8,078 nt of DNA from Myxococcaceae bacterium (GTDB lineage: Bacteria; Myxococcota; Myxococcia; Myxococcales; Myxococcaceae), in NCBI GenBank assembly GCA_018262385.1, contig JAGSPQ010000114.1, forward strand, positions 1 through 8,078, written 5' to 3'. Within the stretch, counting starts at the first letter, position 1; each line of letters begins with the position of its first letter. The notes beneath the pieces are model-generated. The model had not been told where the DNA came from and did no database searches. It was given only the letters and a program-made list of their open reading frames with translations. The position numbers were made by a program, and so were the translations under genes. Positions 1 to 6,022 of this stretch are shown here, one piece after another.

Positions 1-939
1 CTCCCCCGCGAGCGGGTGACGCTGGTGACCGGCGGGACCCGGTTCGGAGTGGAGGGCGAAGTGCAGCGGCGCGCGCTGAAGCTCGGGCTGCCGGTGCTGG
101 CGACCCTGGTGAAGGACTCGCCGGCCGAGGGGCTGGCGCCGGGGCTGACCCACGCGTGCCTGGTCGGCGAGACGCTGCACGACAAGGCGGCCGGGCTGTA
201 CCGGTTGATCCAGGCCCACGACGGGCTGTGCCTGTTCTTCGGCGGCGGCAACGTGGTGAGCGACGAGATCCAGACCGCGACCAACCTGCGGCTGCGCTAC
301 CTGCTGTTGGCGGACGTGGCGGGGGCGAGCGGGGTGCACGCCGCCGAGCAGCCCCACCGCGCGTTTCGCACCGCCCGCGAGGTGCTGGCGCGCCTCGACG
401 ACACCGCGTTCTTCCGCGCGGCGTACGCGCCGTTCTGGCACCTGGGCAGAAACCCGACCGTCGACGCGGTGGTGCTGCGGCAGCGGGGGCCGACGCGCGA
501 GGTGCTGCTGATTCGCCGCGACGCGGACGCGCCGGCCGAGCCGGGGCAGTGGGCGCTGCCGGGTGGCTTCGTTCCGACCGAGGCGCCGCGGGGCACGGTG
601 TGGCGGCCGGGGCGCGAGAGCGAGAAGGAGACGGTGTTGCGCGAGGTGAGGGAAGAAGCGGGGCTGGACGTCTCGCGCTTTGAAGGTTCGCTGCTGACGC
701 TGGGGAGGTTCGAGGGCGGCGGGCGGGATGTCCGCGACACTCCGACCGCCTGGAGCTGCACCACCCTGTTCGCGCTGGTGATCGACGAGCCCACCGCGTC
801 CCAGCCAATCGCCGGCGGGGATGACGCCAGCGACGCGCGGTGGTGGCCGCTGCAGGCGCTTCCGCCCCGGCTCGCGTTCGACCACGCGCGATTGCTCAAG
901 GTGGCAATCGAGAAGCTGTATGGTGCCCGCCATGAGTGA
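1..939 (+). CDS. SLOG-like domain + Nudix hydrolase, 5' end outside window
   Basis: The frame is open from the first base, so the true start lies upstream and the GTG at 16 is not a convincing start. The C-terminal half is a Nudix hydrolase. It has a 'WALPGGFV' strand-loop (about 550-573), a Nudix helix ESEKETVLREVREEAGL (616-666) with the metal-binding REVREE core, and a C-terminal 'WWPL..LPPRLAFDHARLL' stretch typical of ADP-ribose pyrophosphatase/NrtR-type Nudix domains. Eleven residues (583-615) are inserted between GGFVPTE and the Nudix helix, so the exact Gx5E spacing is broken although the catalytic glutamates remain. The N-terminal half has 'VTGGTRFGVEGE' (about 25-60) and 'FFGGGNVVSDEI' (about 235-270), the glycine-rich turns of a SLOG/LOG-type Rossmann fold that binds nucleotides. 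A role in handling ADP-ribose or a related nucleotide is inference. The Nudix call is firm; the SLOG call is moderate. The stop overlaps the next gene by 8 bases. Confidence 0.85.
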   Translation, partial: LPRERVTLVTGGTRFGVEGEVQRRALKLGLPVLATLVKDSPAEGLAPGLTHACLVGETLHDKAAGLYRLIQAHDGLCLFFGGGNVVSDEIQTATNLRLRYLLLADVAGASGVHAAEQPHRAFRTAREVLARLDDTAFFRAAYAPFWHLGRNPTVDAVVLRQRGPTREVLLIRRDADAPAEPGQWALPGGFVPTEAPRGTVWRPGRESEKETVLREVREEAGLDVSRFEGSLLTLGRFEGGGRDVRDTPTAWSCTTLFALVIDEPTASQPIAGGDDASDARWWPLQALPPRLAFDHARLLKVAIEKLYGARHE

Positions 940-1156
940 GAAAAAGTTCAAGGTGCACGGTTGTGGGCTGACCGCGCGATCGATCAAGGCCAAGACGCCC
1001 GAGGAAGCGGCGCGGTTGTTCCAGTTCGACGTCAACGCCGAGAAGTACCGGGGCAAGTTCGTGCAGGAAGGCGAGATCGTGATCCAGGACGAGCACGGGA
1101 AGCCGCTGCGCTTCGGCTGGGACTTGAAGCCGATCGAAGCAGCCGCGAAGCAGTAG
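932..1156 (+). CDS. Small conserved-looking hypothetical protein, 74 aa
   Basis: I do not recognise this protein. The ATG at 932 lies inside the end of the Nudix gene (8-base overlap), which suggests co-transcription and coupled translation. A longer version of the frame starting at 821 would lie entirely inside the Nudix coding region, so it is rejected. No strong Shine-Dalgarno is visible before 932. The product is charged and soluble, with no signal peptide or membrane segment. It has an N-terminal Lys-rich strand, a short 'KTPEEAARLFQFD' helix-like stretch (about residues 21-33), then a beta-rich half ending in 'GKPLRFGWDLKP'. The pattern of strand, 'A.s.eeAa..F' helix and 'G.iviqDe.Gk' hairpin resembles small alpha/beta modules that bind other proteins or ligands, but no function can be assigned. 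Codon use matches its neighbours, supporting a real gene. Confidence 0.7.
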   Translation: MSEKKFKVHGCGLTARSIKAKTPEEAARLFQFDVNAEKYRGKFVQEGEIVIQDEHGKPLRFGWDLKPIEAAAKQ

Positions 1157-1165
1157 CGCAGGCAG

Positions 1166-1189
1166 GCCGCCGGCTTGGCTTCCGGCAGC
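1166..1189 (+). terminator. GC-rich hairpin between genes, possible weak terminator
   Basis: Arms at 1166-1173 (GCCGCCGG) and 1182-1189 (CCGGCAGC) pair at 7 of 8 positions around an 8-base loop. It lies in the 57-base gap between the 74-aa gene and the lipoprotein gene. No T-tract follows, so it is not a classical intrinsic terminator. It could be a transcript-end or attenuating structure, or chance in GC-rich DNA. Confidence 0.25.
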
Positions 1190-1213
1190 GGTTCCGGGGT
1201 AGAGGGCGGGTCG

Positions 1214-2461
1214 ATGCTTCGATCCTCTTCGCTCGCGCTGCTGCTGTTGCTCACGGCCTGTGGTTCACCCTCGCCGGCGATCGACGCAGGCGCGGACGCC
1301 TCGACCGGGCCCGACGCGGGTGGACTCGACGCCGGTGGCTTCGACGCCGGGTACCTCGACAGCGGCACCGTCGACAGCGGGTACGTCGACGCGGGCGCGA
1401 CCGACGGCGGGTCTTTCGATGCGGGGCAGCTGCTCACCGTGGTTCGGGTGCACTACCCGGCGGGGACGCGGACGGTCGCGATGCGCGGCTCGGCCTATCC
1501 GTTCAGCTGGGCGGTGGGCAGCCCGATGACCCTCGGGGCCGACGACACCTGGACCTTCACCACCCCGCTGGCCACCGGAACGCTCGAGTTCAAGCCGCTG
1601 CTCGACGACACCAACTGGAGCCGCGGGCCCAACTACACCGTGCAGGCCGGGACGGCGGTCGACATCTACCCGCACTTCTTCACCGCCAACGGCCAGTGGT
1701 CGAAGCGCTGGGGCGCGTTCTCCTCGACGCTGATGGGCAACACCCGGCCGGTCTGGGTCTACCTGCCGCCGACCTACGTCGAGAACGCGCGGGCGCGCTT
1801 CCCGGTGGTCTACATGCACGACGGCCAGAACCTGTTCGATCCGTCCGTCGCGTTCGGCGGCAACCCCTGGTGGGCCCAGAACGCGATCGACGCGGCGGCC
1901 GAGAACGGCAACTTCCGCGAGGCGATCATCGTCGGGCCAGAGGCGACCGCCGACCGGATCGGCGAGTACACCCCGACCGCCGACCCCAGCTATGGCGGCG
2001 GCAAGGGGCTGCTCTACGTGCGGATGCTGGTCGAGGAGCTCAAGCCGAAGGCCGACTCCGAGCTGCGCACGATGCCCGAGCGCGAGCACACCGTGATCAT
2101 CGGCTCTTCGCTGGGCGGGCTGATCTCCTCCTACGCCGGGACGGTGAAGGCGACCACCTTCGGGATGATCGGCGCGATGTCTCCCTCGACCTGGTGGGAC
2201 GGCAAGGTGCTGTTGACCCTGGTCGCGGCGACTCCCGCCAGCCCGCGGCCGCTGCGGGTCTACGTCGACAGCGGCGACTCGGGCGCCTCGAGCGACGACA
2301 AGGCCAACACCGCCCAGCTCGCGCAGGCCTACCGCACCCTCGGCTACTCCGAGCCGGCGACGCTGAAGTACGTCGTCCAGGCGGGAGCGACCCACAGCGA
2401 GGTCTACTGGGCGCAGCGGCTGCCGGAAGCGTTCAAGTTCCTGCTCGGCCCCCGCCAGTAG
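1214..2461 (+). CDS. Predicted lipoprotein esterase (esterase D/Fes-like family)
   Basis: The 415-residue product starts MLRSSS, followed by a hydrophobic run and the lipobox LTAC, so Cys16 would be lipidated and the protein anchored in a membrane. This decides the ATG at 1214 over the in-frame TTG at 1175. After Cys16 comes a low-complexity Asp-Ala-Gly linker (residues 34-73). Residues about 74-160 form a beta-rich module with 'MRGSAYPFSW', 'LEFKPLLDD..W..GPNY' and 'G..VDIYPHF', resembling glycogen/starch-binding (CBM20/48, AMPK-beta-like) domains. Residues about 165-412 match the putative esterase (esterase D, PF00756-like) fold: 'VWVYLPPTYVENARARFPVVYMHDGQNLF' region, nucleophile Ser299 in GSSLG, a likely Asp at 352 or 355, and His394 in 'GATHSE.YW..RLPEAFKFLL'. 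Related enzymes cleave acyl or siderophore esters; the substrate here is unknown. Family call is firm, binding module moderate. It is followed by 56 bases before argC and is probably not part of that operon. Confidence 0.85.
   Translation: MLRSSSLALLLLLTACGSPSPAIDAGADASTGPDAGGLDAGGFDAGYLDSGTVDSGYVDAGATDGGSFDAGQLLTVVRVHYPAGTRTVAMRGSAYPFSWAVGSPMTLGADDTWTFTTPLATGTLEFKPLLDDTNWSRGPNYTVQAGTAVDIYPHFFTANGQWSKRWGAFSSTLMGNTRPVWVYLPPTYVENARARFPVVYMHDGQNLFDPSVAFGGNPWWAQNAIDAAAENGNFREAIIVGPEATADRIGEYTPTADPSYGGGKGLLYVRMLVEELKPKADSELRTMPEREHTVIIGSSLGGLISSYAGTVKATTFGMIGAMSPSTWWDGKVLLTLVAATPASPRPLRVYVDSGDSGASSDDKANTAQLAQAYRTLGYSEPATLKYVVQAGATHSEVYWAQRLPEAFKFLLGPRQ
1313..1432 (+). repeat. Eight 15-bp units coding D-A/S/G-G-x-x linker
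   Basis: Residues 34-73 of the lipoprotein are eight pentapeptides starting at Asp 34, 39, 44, 49, 54, 59, 64 and 69: DAGGL, DAGGF, DAGYL, DSGTV, DSGYV, DAGAT, DGGSF, DAGQL. The DNA period is exactly 15 bases for 120 bases. The third residue is always Gly; the fourth and fifth vary. This is a flexible acidic spacer holding the enzyme away from the lipid anchor, a style common in myxobacterial lipoproteins. Confidence 0.85.
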
Positions 2462-2488
2462 CCGCGCCCAAAATGTCGCTTGCCTGTG

Positions 2489-2494
2489 TATAAT
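2489..2494 (+). promoter_or_regulatory. TATAAT -10 element of the arg operon promoter
   Basis: A perfect TATAAT lies in the only AT-rich patch of the window, 24 bases before the argC ATG. Transcription would be expected to start near 2501, inside the adjacent palindrome. No good -35 hexamer is visible 16-18 bases upstream, so the promoter may be weak, may need an activator, or may use a host-specific -35. Confidence 0.5.
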
Positions 2495-2497
2495 TAG

Positions 2498-2511
2498 TGC
2501 ATATATATGCG
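2498..2511 (+). promoter_or_regulatory. ARG-box-like ArgR operator before argC
   Basis: TGCATATATATGCG fits the general ARG-box core TGNAT-N4-ATNCA at every fixed position but the last, and contains a perfect 12-base palindrome (2499-2510). It begins 3 bases after the -10 element and covers the expected start of transcription, an arrangement suited to repression. The ArgR gene lies in the same operon. A second weak half-site (TGTAT, 2487-2491) overlaps the -10, but its partner half is poor, so only one box is called. Confidence 0.6.
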
Positions 2512-2517
2512 AGTGCA

Positions 2518-3537
2518 ATGCAGACGCTGAAAGTGGGGATCATCGGAGCTTCGGGCTACACCGGAATCGAGCTGGCCCGGCTGCTCGCGCGCCACGGCGG
2601 CGTCGCGCTCCAGTTCCTCACCAGCGATCGCTGGGTGGGCGAGGCGGCCTCGGCGCGACTGAACCTCGACAGCCCGCTGAAGTTCGTCCCGGTCGAGCAG
2701 GGGGTGGCGCTGGCGGGCTCGTGCGACGCGGTGTTCCTCGCCACTCCGGCCGAGAGCGCGCTGCAGTTGGTGCCCCGGCTGCTCGAGGCGGGGACGAAGG
2801 TGATCGACTTGTCGGGCGCGTTCCGGCTCAAGGACGCCTCGCTCTACCCGGGCTTCTACGGGCTGACCCACGACGCGCCGCTCTGGCTGGCGAAGGCGGT
2901 CTATGGGCTGCCCGAGCTGTTCCGCGCGGCGATCCCGAAGGCGCAGCTGATCGCCAACCCCGGCTGCTATCCGACCGCGGTGGCGCTGGCGCTCGCTCCG
3001 CTGCTGCGCGCGAAGCTGGCCGAGCCGACCTCGCTGGTGGTGAGCGCGGCGTCGGGCGTCTCGGGCGCGGGCCGGAAGGCGACCGAGGACTTCAGCTTCA
3101 TGGAGCTCGACGGCGACTTCCGCGCCTACAAGACGCTCAAGCACCAGCACACTCCGGAGATCGCCCAGACCCTCTCGATGGTCGGCGGGGTGCCGGCGTC
3201 GCTGGTGTTCACTCCCCACCTGCTGCCGGTGAAGCGGGGGATCCTCGCCACCGCGGTCGCCACCCTGAAGAGCGGAGTCAGCGCGGCCGAGGTGACTGCC
3301 GCCTACGCCGAGGCGTACCGCGACGAGCCGCTGGTGACGGTGGTGAACGGCGCCGACGCGGTGCGGCTGGCCCAGGCGGTGGGGACGCCGCGGGCGATCG
3401 TGGGCGTCACCGTCGAGGGGAACCACGCGGTCGCGATCTCGGCGATCGACAACCTGCTCAAGGGCGCCGCCAGCCAGGCGGTGCAGAACTTCAACCTGTT
3501 GTTCGGGGTGCGCGAGACGCAAGGGGTGTTCGGATGA
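2518..3537 (+). CDS. argC: N-acetyl-gamma-glutamyl-phosphate reductase ArgC
   Basis: Cytoplasmic NADPH-dependent enzyme that reduces N-acetylglutamyl-5-phosphate to the semialdehyde in arginine synthesis. The 339-residue product has the nucleotide-binding motif GASGYTG (residues 10-16), the catalytic cysteine Cys150 in NPGCYPTA, 'SGVSGAGR', the 'KHQHTPEI' histidine motif and 'FTPHLLPVKRGIL', all in the usual order for a full-length ArgC. The ATG at 2518 is chosen because it gives the standard MxxLKVGIIGASG start. The in-frame GTG at 2497 would put the operator and -10 region into the coding or leader sequence. The ribosome-binding site before 2518 is poor (only GAG at 2511-2513), unlike those of some downstream genes. 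The stop TGA overlaps the start of argJ as ATGA. It is the first gene of the operon and follows the ARG-box directly. Confidence 0.96.
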   Translation: MQTLKVGIIGASGYTGIELARLLARHGGVALQFLTSDRWVGEAASARLNLDSPLKFVPVEQGVALAGSCDAVFLATPAESALQLVPRLLEAGTKVIDLSGAFRLKDASLYPGFYGLTHDAPLWLAKAVYGLPELFRAAIPKAQLIANPGCYPTAVALALAPLLRAKLAEPTSLVVSAASGVSGAGRKATEDFSFMELDGDFRAYKTLKHQHTPEIAQTLSMVGGVPASLVFTPHLLPVKRGILATAVATLKSGVSAAEVTAAYAEAYRDEPLVTVVNGADAVRLAQAVGTPRAIVGVTVEGNHAVAISAIDNLLKGAASQAVQNFNLLFGVRETQGVFG

Positions 3538-5558
3538 GCGTCGCCAGAGGATTTCAGTTCGCGGGCCTGCACTCGGGGATCAAGCCGAACAAGAAGGACC
3601 TTGCGCTGGTCTACAGCCCGACGCCCTGCAGCGCGGCGGCGGCGTTGACGGCGAACACCGCGAAGGCCGCTCCGGTGATCGACGCGGCGGCGCGGGTGCC
3701 GGCGACCGGGGTCCACGCGGTGGTGATCAACAGCGGCAACGCCAACGCGCTCACCGGCCCGACCGGGCTCGAGGACGTGCAGAAGGTCCACGAGGCGGTG
3801 GCGGCGGCGCTCAAGCTCCCCGGCGGCGCGGCGGGCGTGCTCTCGGCCTCGACCGGGGTGATCGGGGTGCGGCTGCCGAAAGAGAAGATCATCGACGCGA
3901 TCCCCCGGCTGGTCGGGGCGCTGACGGTGGCCCCCGAGACGGCGGCGGAGGCGATCCTCACCACCGACACCCGGATGAAGGTCGCCTCGCGCACCCTCAA
4001 CCTCAACCGCAAGCAGGTCACCCTGTCGGCGATCTGCAAGGGCTCGGGGATGATCGCTCCCCAGCTGGCGACGATGATCGCGGTGGTCACCACCGACGCG
4101 GCGATCAGCCCTTCGATGCTGCAGCAGGCGCTGACCGCGTCGATGGACGGCAGCTTCAACAACCTCACCGTCGACAACGACATGTCGACCAACGACGTGG
4201 TGTTCGCGCTCGCCAACGGGCTGGCCGGCAACACCCCGATCACCGACCCGGGCGCCGACTACGAGAAGTTCCGCGCCGCGCTCTACTCGCTGTGCCAGGA
4301 GCTGGCGCGCGAGATCGCCGCCGACGGAGAGGGCGCCACCAAGCTGCTGGAAGTGAAGGTCACCGGCGCGCCGACCGCGAAGATGGCCGCCGACTTCGCC
4401 AGGGCGATCGCCGGCTCGTCGCTGGTGAAGGCGTCGATCTTCGGCGCGGATCCGAACTGGGGCCGGGTGCTCGCCACCGTCGGCGCGCGGGCCGGCTCGC
4501 AGGGCTGGGCGGTGGATCCCCACGGCTCGAGGGTCACCATCCAGGGGATCTGCGTCTACGACAAGAAGCCGACCCTCGACTCCCCGGCGCGGCTGAAGGC
4601 TCGGATGCGCGAGCCGGAGGTGAAGGTGAACGTCGAGCTGCGGCTGGGCGAGGGCGAGGCGACCGCCTGGGGCTGCGACCTCTCGTACGACTACGTGAAG
4701 ATCAACGCCGACTACACCAGCCTGCTCAAGTCGGCGGCCGACGGCTCGGTGTCGCGCGACGACCGGCTCACCAACTACAGCCCGAGCTTCAAGGTCACCC
4801 TGCTGACCCAGGCGCTCTCGTACATCTCGCGCTTCGCCGACAAGCGCTGCGTGCTGAAGCTGGGCAAGGCGGCGCTGGCGAAGGACTCGCTGCGGCAGGC
4901 GTTCTGCGAAGACGTGAACCTGCTCAAGTCGGTCGGGATGGTGCCGATCGTGGTCCACGGCGAGGCGCCGGGCGCATCGGGCGACGCCAAGCTGCGCGAG
5001 GTGCTGGTCACCGGCAGCACCAACCTCGAGCTGGTGACGCTGCTCAACCGCAACGGGAGCCACGCGATCGGCGTCTCCGGCCAGGACGGCGGCCTGCTGC
5101 GGGCGAAGAAGGGCGCCTCGACCCGGGGCGAGTTCTCGGTCGGCGACCTGCTGAAGGTGAACGCCGAGATGCTCGAGATGTTTCTCGCCAAGGGGTACGT
5201 GCCGGTGATCGCTCCGGTGGGGATCACCGAGCTGGGCGAGAGCGTGCCGCTCGACGCCGACCAGGTCGCGGCGATGGTGGCCAAAGAGCTCAACGCCTCG
5301 AAGCTGGTGCTGCTCACCGGCGCCACCGGGCTGACGGTGGACGACGAGCTGGTGCAGCAGATGCCGACCTCGCTGCTCGAGGCGCACCTGAAGGCCAACG
5401 CGTTCGAGGGCAACCTGCTCGCCAAGGCGAAGGCGGCGCTGTGGGCGGCGAACGCCGGAGTCGAGCGGGTGCACGTGATCGACGCGCGCACTCCGCACAG
5501 CGTGATCGCCGAGCTCTTCACCGACCAGGGCGTCGGCACGCTGGTGACCGTCGGATGA
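3534..5558 (+). CDS. argJB: Fused ArgJ (glutamate N-acetyltransferase) and diverged ArgB
   Basis: One 674-residue frame. Residues 1-396 are ArgJ, which transfers acetyl from N-acetylornithine to glutamate: 'VVINSGNANALTG', 'STGVIG', 'KGSGMIAPQLATM' with the self-cleavage nucleophile Thr180, 'FGADPNWGRVLATVG', and the usual end 'TAWGCDLSYDYVKINADYTS'. There is no stop there. A linker (about 397-417) leads into an acetylglutamate-kinase-like domain (about 418-674). This has the N-terminal helix 'LLTQALSYISRFADKR', 'LNRNG..AIGVSGQDGGLLRA', 'PVIAPVGIT', 'DADQVAA', 'LVLLTGATGL' and 'VIDARTPHSVIAELFTDQGVGTL'. Lys442, Asp576 and Lys631 align with the catalytic Lys/Asp/Lys of the family. The motifs KxGG and HGGGP are KLGK and HGEAP, and about 21 residues with the RVTD substrate motif are missing after residue 480. 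Kinase activity is therefore uncertain. The start has a good ribosome site (AAGGGG, 3521-3526) and overlaps argC by ATGA. The C-terminus overlaps argR the same way. ArgJ is certain; the fusion is direct sequence; the function of the second domain is open. Confidence 0.93.
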   Translation: MSVARGFQFAGLHSGIKPNKKDLALVYSPTPCSAAAALTANTAKAAPVIDAAARVPATGVHAVVINSGNANALTGPTGLEDVQKVHEAVAAALKLPGGAAGVLSASTGVIGVRLPKEKIIDAIPRLVGALTVAPETAAEAILTTDTRMKVASRTLNLNRKQVTLSAICKGSGMIAPQLATMIAVVTTDAAISPSMLQQALTASMDGSFNNLTVDNDMSTNDVVFALANGLAGNTPITDPGADYEKFRAALYSLCQELAREIAADGEGATKLLEVKVTGAPTAKMAADFARAIAGSSLVKASIFGADPNWGRVLATVGARAGSQGWAVDPHGSRVTIQGICVYDKKPTLDSPARLKARMREPEVKVNVELRLGEGEATAWGCDLSYDYVKINADYTSLLKSAADGSVSRDDRLTNYSPSFKVTLLTQALSYISRFADKRCVLKLGKAALAKDSLRQAFCEDVNLLKSVGMVPIVVHGEAPGASGDAKLREVLVTGSTNLELVTLLNRNGSHAIGVSGQDGGLLRAKKGASTRGEFSVGDLLKVNAEMLEMFLAKGYVPVIAPVGITELGESVPLDADQVAAMVAKELNASKLVLLTGATGLTVDDELVQQMPTSLLEAHLKANAFEGNLLAKAKAALWAANAGVERVHVIDARTPHSVIAELFTDQGVGTLVTVG

Positions 5559-6022
5559 CGACCGAGGTTCATTCCCGCCGGGACACCATTCGCCGGCTGA
5601 TCCGTTCTCAGGTGATCGGCACCCAGGAAGAGCTGGGCAGGCTGCTGGGGAAGGAAGGGATCGAAGTGACCCAGGCCACCTTGAGCCGCGACCTCGGCGC
5701 GCTGATGGCGCGGCGGGTCCAGCTGCCCGAGGGAGGCACCGCGTACGAGCTGGACGACGCGCCGGTCGGCGGCGGGGCCGAGGGGCTGAAGGCGGTGCAC
5801 GCGCTGGTCACCACCGTCGACGAGAGCGACGCGATGGTGGTGCTCCACACCCGCCCGGGCGCCGCCTCGGTGGTGGCGGGCGCGATCGACGGCGGCCGGC
5901 CGGCGGGCGTGCTGGGGACGATCGCCGGCGACGACACCATCTTCATCGTCCCGGCCAAGGGCATCCGGCCCTCGCGGGTCGCCAACCATTTGCGGACCAT
6001 CTGGAAGAAGGGGAAGGGATGA
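5555..6022 (+). CDS. argR: Arginine repressor ArgR
   Basis: 155-residue DNA-binding regulator of the ArgR/AhrC family, usual length. The N-terminal winged helix contains 'VTQATLSRDLGAL' (about residues 38-50) with the recognition-helix Ser-Arg-Asp (44-46). The C-terminal hexamerisation and arginine-binding domain has 'VVLHTRPGAASVVAGAID' and 'GTIAGDDTIFIV' (121-132), in which the Asp pair 126-127 contacts arginine in known family members. With arginine bound, such proteins bind ARG boxes and repress arg promoters. The gene sits inside the operon, between argJB and argH, with ATGA overlaps on both sides, so ArgR would rise and fall with its targets and probably represses itself through the operator at 2498-2511. 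Its own ribosome-binding site is weak, suggesting coupling to argJB translation. Placement of argR within the arg operon is also known from Actinobacteria. Confidence 0.96.
   Translation: MTTEVHSRRDTIRRLIRSQVIGTQEELGRLLGKEGIEVTQATLSRDLGALMARRVQLPEGGTAYELDDAPVGGGAEGLKAVHALVTTVDESDAMVVLHTRPGAASVVAGAIDGGRPAGVLGTIAGDDTIFIVPAKGIRPSRVANHLRTIWKKGKG

Noticed and set aside
1175..1216. TTG at 1175 as the lipoprotein start
   Set aside because: It would add 13 Gly/Ser-rich residues before the signal peptide and lies in the intergenic hairpin; ATG 1214 gives a normal lipoprotein signal.
1313..1432. Periodic repeat as a CRISPR or non-coding minisatellite
   Set aside because: The 15-base period is in frame, keeps Asp and Gly positions, and has no spacer structure; it is a protein linker.
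961..2493. Long plus-strand frame overlapping the lipoprotein gene
   Set aside because: Arg/Gly/Ala-rich shadow product; the other frame has a lipobox, linker and esterase motifs.
2485..2500. Second ARG-box upstream of the palindrome
   Set aside because: Only one half-site (TGTAT) matches; the partner half AGTGC does not fit ATNCA, so a tandem pair cannot be claimed.
2497..2520. GTG at 2497 as the argC start
   Set aside because: It would place the ARG-box inside the coding region and add residues not typical of ArgC; the ATG at 2518 gives the standard N-terminus.
4749..4785. Internal start giving a separate ArgB
   Set aside because: The GTG at 4749 has no visible ribosome-binding site and no stop ends the ArgJ frame; possible but unsupported.
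3303..5498. Long open frame on the minus strand (731 codons) opposite argJB
   Set aside because: It is antisense to clear ArgJ/ArgB coding sequence; its product is Arg/His/Gly-rich low-complexity protein with no family motifs, as expected of high-GC shadow frames.
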